Assembly (NCBI GenBank): GCA_028687435.1
Contig: JAQUAF010000032.1
Location: forward strand, 1-61,964
Length of the DNA stretch: 61,964 bases
Direction: 5' to 3'
From: Verrucomicrobiia bacterium
GTDB taxonomy: Bacteria; Verrucomicrobiota; Verrucomicrobiia; JABWAM01
Shown: positions 59,480 through 61,964 of the stretch, in pieces
Numbering within the stretch: position 1 is the stretch's first letter
How the letters are laid out: each line of letters begins with the position of its first letter
Program-made: the position numbers and the translations under genes
The notes under the pieces: model-generated
What the model was told of the DNA's origin: nothing
Seen by the model: the letters and a program-made list of their open reading frames with translations, nothing else
Database searches by the model: none

Positions 59480-60096
59480 TTCTCGATAATTGATAACAAG
59501 AGTTGGTACCGTTCGGACGGCTGGAATGTTGGTTCAATGGCATCTCTCTTGCCAATCTTGTCCAATTGGTTAAAGGCTTCACTTTTGGCAATGGCATTGG
59601 CATCCTCCAACGCAATTTTCTTGAGTGCCCCTTCGCCTTTTTGTGGATGAATGCGAAAAATTTCCTTGGCTGCTTCCACGCGCAGGAATGGATTTGCGGT
59701 TTTCAATAGCGCTTCGAGCAGAGCAATCCTCTCCGAGACAGTCTTTCCTTCAGCGCTTTTCTTTAAAAGCGTCAACCGCACAAATGCTTCCGCCATTGCA
59801 TCAGTATTCGTTTTGAGAATTTCTTCCGCCTTTGCGCATAAAGACGTTTCTTTTTTCTTGCTCTGCCCGATGGCATATGCCGCGAGCGAGATTAGCACTC
59901 CGTCTCCGCTGGCAAGGTCTTGCGCGACAACTTGCTGGTCTTTGTCGGAAATACTGCCATTCTTGCGAATATTTTCGATCGCGCTTTTGATTTCGGGCAA
60001 TTTTTTCCCCGCCTCAGCATCCATCGGCAATGCATTGGCAAATATCGGGTTTATCCCTAAAAATAAAGCGAAAAAAATCATTGTTTTAATCATCAT
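59476..60096 (-). CDS. Secreted HEAT-repeat-like protein
   Basis: A 206-residue protein with a signal peptide (IFFALFLGINPIFANA) and an all-helical body with HEAT-like units (VLISLAAYAIGQSKKKETSLCAKAEEIL, MAEAFVRLTLLKK, VSERIALLEALLKTANPFLRVEAAKEIF). GAAGGA about 6 bases before the ATG is a clear ribosome-binding site. Its TGA overlaps the ATG of the transglutaminase-like gene (ATGA), suggesting translational coupling and a joint function. No catalytic motif is present. Confidence 0.75.
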   Translation of the reverse strand: MMIKTMIFFALFLGINPIFANALPMDAEAGKKLPEIKSAIENIRKNGSISDKDQQVVAQDLASGDGVLISLAAYAIGQSKKKETSLCAKAEEILKTNTDAMAEAFVRLTLLKKSAEGKTVSERIALLEALLKTANPFLRVEAAKEIFRIHPQKGEGALKKIALEDANAIAKSEAFNQLDKIGKRDAIEPTFQPSERYQLLLSIIEK

Positions 60097-60322
60097 ATTT
60101 ATCCTTCGTTTTGTGTTGCATGCCGGGATTGCCCCGGTCTTTGCTGTGATCGCCAGTAGGCAAAAGGGGCAGTCCGGTCCGAGTTTTTAAGCATTTTTCT
60201 GTCGTCGCGCCATGAAAATCATGGCCCGTTTAATTTTGCCTCTAAGTTAATCGTGGTGGGTCAAAATTGAGGTTTTTCCACGCATTTGGATAAAAATTGG
60301 CCATTGTTCGCTCGAAAACCCA

Positions 60323-60383
60323 GCCATTGTTGGCCCCCAAACCCTCTTACCAGAGGATGGAGGGTTTGGGGGCCAACAATGGC
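60323..60383. repeat. Perfect palindrome with 24-bp arms
   Basis: The left arm 60323-60346 begins GCCATTGTTGGCCCCCAAAC and the right arm 60360-60383 is its exact complement, around a 13-base loop. It lies 53 bases past the RAYT remnant. The rest of the gap 60097-60435 holds only a copy of a GGGGCAGTCCG...GAGTTTTT word also found, inverted, near 51585. Confidence 0.9.
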
Positions 60384-60435
60384 GCGGCAAATCCTGCCAT
60401 TTTCACTCTCATTTCCTGTAAAAAACCCCCTTTTT

Positions 60436-60790
60436 TCACCCACCACGAGTAACCAAGAGCCTTAATTTTTTCCAGTCTTTGTTCAACCGGCAATCCTCGC
60501 CCAACTGCCGCCCCACCCGGCTCAACCCGCTGCGCAGCCCTGTCACATTTCCATGCCGCAATTCCCGGGCCACCCACTTCACCCCCACTGCCGTCCGCCG
60601 TCGCAACCAATATCCCAACAATTGTTTCTCCCATCTCGCCCGCCGCCCCGGCACACCCCGCCTCCCAAGCCGTTGCAGTCCCGCCTCCAACTTCTGGCGC
60701 GCCAGCATCTCCTCCAACCATTCACGCATTTTTGCGCCGGCAAATTTTCACCGCGTCTCACGCGGCAATTCGAGGAGCGCGCGAATGCTT
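60436..60790 (-). pseudogene. Internally deleted RAYT remnant (5' tip fused to C-terminal part)
   Basis: From 60729 the minus strand encodes MREWLEEMLARQKLEAGLQR, then KQLLGYWLRRRTAVGVKWVARELRHGNV and LRSGLSRV. This is the C-terminal helix-turn-helix-like end of RAYT transposases. Positions 60732-60790 match the 5' end of the other RAYT relic (51481-51540), including the TGA three codons in and the KFAGA coding tip. The catalytic middle is deleted. It is on the same strand as the other relic. Confidence 0.75.
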
Positions 60791-60883
60791 TTCCCTTGTT
60801 GACACGGGGCGCTAATGGGTGACCCCTTTTCCGAACCAATGACGCAGAGTTGATGGTCAGAATTCGACTTGTCACTGTCAAAC

Positions 60884-61927
60884 TTATTGAGATTGCCGTT
60901 TTTGTTTTGGCTTATTTTCAAAATATGCGACCTTCTCTTTTGATAGAACCCCACTTTTCTTGAGCTCTTCGTATGTCTTTAAAATATCTTTTTCGGAAAG
61001 ATCGGCAACCACATCAAGCGCAGCTTGCCACACGTCCGCATCCTTTGCCGCCAACCACTTCTGCAGCGCCATCAATAAAGATGTGCGATCAATATTTACA
61101 ATCAGCTCTCCCCTTTTGACACCACCCTCCTTGTCGTCCTCCACTGCGTTACGTCGTTCCTTATCACAACGAACACCTAAGCGTAGCAGGCAGGAATAGG
61201 CCGCCTCTCTAACTGGATATATCCGTTGCAAAGATTGAAGGCCTACCCCCTCTTCCTGATCATAATAAAAAGGATCTTTTGAACGGCGTACGAGTTCTGG
61301 CAGTGCCCGAATAGGCACGTCACTCTTTGACATTGCATCCATTAAAACTATAATAATTTCAGGTGGGACGCGCTCTTGTGTTAAAATCCCCAGAACTTGA
61401 TTCTCAGGAATCTTTTCTCCGTTAAGACCGATCGCCAAATTGAGATAAGAGATTAAATCCTTTGCATTTTCTGAATCCTTGAAGGCTTCCATTGCTTGCC
61501 TAATGGCCTTCATTCGCTCATCAGATTTCGATGAATGTGGATTCTTTGCAATCAAACGGATCAAGATGGCAATATCTCGCGCCGGATTAACGCCTTTCAT
61601 GGCGCCAGCAGCCGTTGGTTGTTTTGACTGTAAAATTCGCTCATTCAAATAATCAACCAAGGCATTCACAACTGAAGCATCGGACAGATTCTTGTTTTCA
61701 TAAAGCGTACGAATTTGATCCATCGGTAATGGTTGAATTGCGGGAATGTCCTTTCCTGCTGCTTGCTGATCTAAAAACATAACAACAGAAAAGCATGTTA
61801 TCGTTAAGAAAAAAAACAGCCTGTGGCCCTGAGAAGTTAGGTGGACCCCATTATTCGGCCAGTTCCAGCGGAAAATAAGCTCCGACGGCTGGGTATGTTT
61901 TGACCATAGATCGGTGCGGGCAACCAA
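60884..61927 (-). CDS. Helical (HEAT-like) secreted protein with altered N-terminus
   Basis: A 347-residue frame. Residues from about 36 form a signal-like core (LFFFLTITCFSVVMFLDQQAAG). The body is helical (RDIAILIRLIAKNPHSSKSDERMKAIRQAMEAF, VPPEIIIVLMDAMSKSDVPIRALPELV, VWQAALDVVADLSEKDILKTYEELKK) and HEAT-like, as in the two other tail proteins. The first 35 residues (TDLWSKHTQPSELIFRWNWP and so on) do not look native and may be foreign DNA fused upstream; no in-frame ATG lies just before the signal core. Start uncertain. The remaining 61928-61964 shows nothing. Confidence 0.6.
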   Translation of the reverse strand: MVARTDLWSKHTQPSELIFRWNWPNNGVHLTSQGHRLFFFLTITCFSVVMFLDQQAAGKDIPAIQPLPMDQIRTLYENKNLSDASVVNALVDYLNERILQSKQPTAAGAMKGVNPARDIAILIRLIAKNPHSSKSDERMKAIRQAMEAFKDSENAKDLISYLNLAIGLNGEKIPENQVLGILTQERVPPEIIIVLMDAMSKSDVPIRALPELVRRSKDPFYYDQEEGVGLQSLQRIYPVREAAYSCLLRLGVRCDKERRNAVEDDKEGGVKRGELIVNIDRTSLLMALQKWLAAKDADVWQAALDVVADLSEKDILKTYEELKKSGVLSKEKVAYFENKPKQKRQSQ

Positions 61928-61964
61928 TCAAGCCGGAATGTCGAAATCTCAGATGACATAGAGG

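Overview
The window is about 62 kb of bacterial chromosome with a mid-50s GC feel. Gene content points to the PVC group (Verrucomicrobiota, Lentisphaerota, Kiritimatiellota or similar). The signs are secreted GH123/DUF4091-like proteins, a secreted Trx-like protein with an SDWCGWC motif, a DUF1573 protein, hybrid GntR/LacI-type regulators and many secreted orphan proteins. This placement is inferred from gene families only. No rRNA, tRNA or CRISPR array was seen.

Layout. (1) 0-20.5 kb, all minus strand: a carbohydrate-degradation island. It holds a clan GH-A glycosidase, a metallophosphoesterase, three long secreted GH123/DUF4091-like paralogues, an SGNH esterase with a carbohydrate-binding-like domain, a CBM9-like protein, a very long GH42-like glycosidase and an M14 carboxypeptidase. 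A GntR/LacI-type regulator follows, with what looks like a leaderless promoter. There is no SusC/SusD pair and no sugar transporter. (2) 20.7-30 kb, plus strand: a compact metabolic cluster of myo-inositol-phosphate synthase, Gfo/Idh/MocA dehydrogenase, class III aminotransferase, M20 hydrolase and two related beta-propeller-like proteins. It is closed by a second GntR/LacI-type regulator that is a paralogue of the first. This set could make an inositol-derived amino compound and is the best candidate here for an undescribed system. (3) 30-33.4 kb, minus strand: selB and selA. (4) 33.4-50.9 kb, mostly core genes: a thioredoxin-like protein, a triple-repeat lipoprotein, a GspF-like protein, ffh-rpsP-khpA, trmD, rplS-rnhB, an NtrC-type regulator, frr, a TetR regulator, a polytopic membrane protein behind a leader that looks like an attenuator or riboswitch, hisC, a cNMP-domain histidine kinase, proC and sppA. 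(5) 50.9-62 kb: an accessory tail of small secreted or repeat proteins (HEAT-like, ankyrin, DUF1573, HExxH metalloprotease, transglutaminase-like) with mobile-element debris. The debris includes two decayed REP-associated tyrosine transposases (RAYTs), a MITE-like element and long perfect palindromes.

Intergenic DNA carries several dispersed repeat families: dRS3-like ATTCCC(N8)GGGAAT hairpins, often in opposed pairs; a 27-bp-arm palindrome present twice; a GACAGGATT-type inverted repeat; a CATTGCGAG-type inverted repeat; and 7- or 8-bp short tandem repeats. Some lie inside the extreme 5' ends of genes, so several start codons were moved downstream to exclude repeat-derived sequence.

Functional calls rest on recognisable motifs read by eye. 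No database search was possible.
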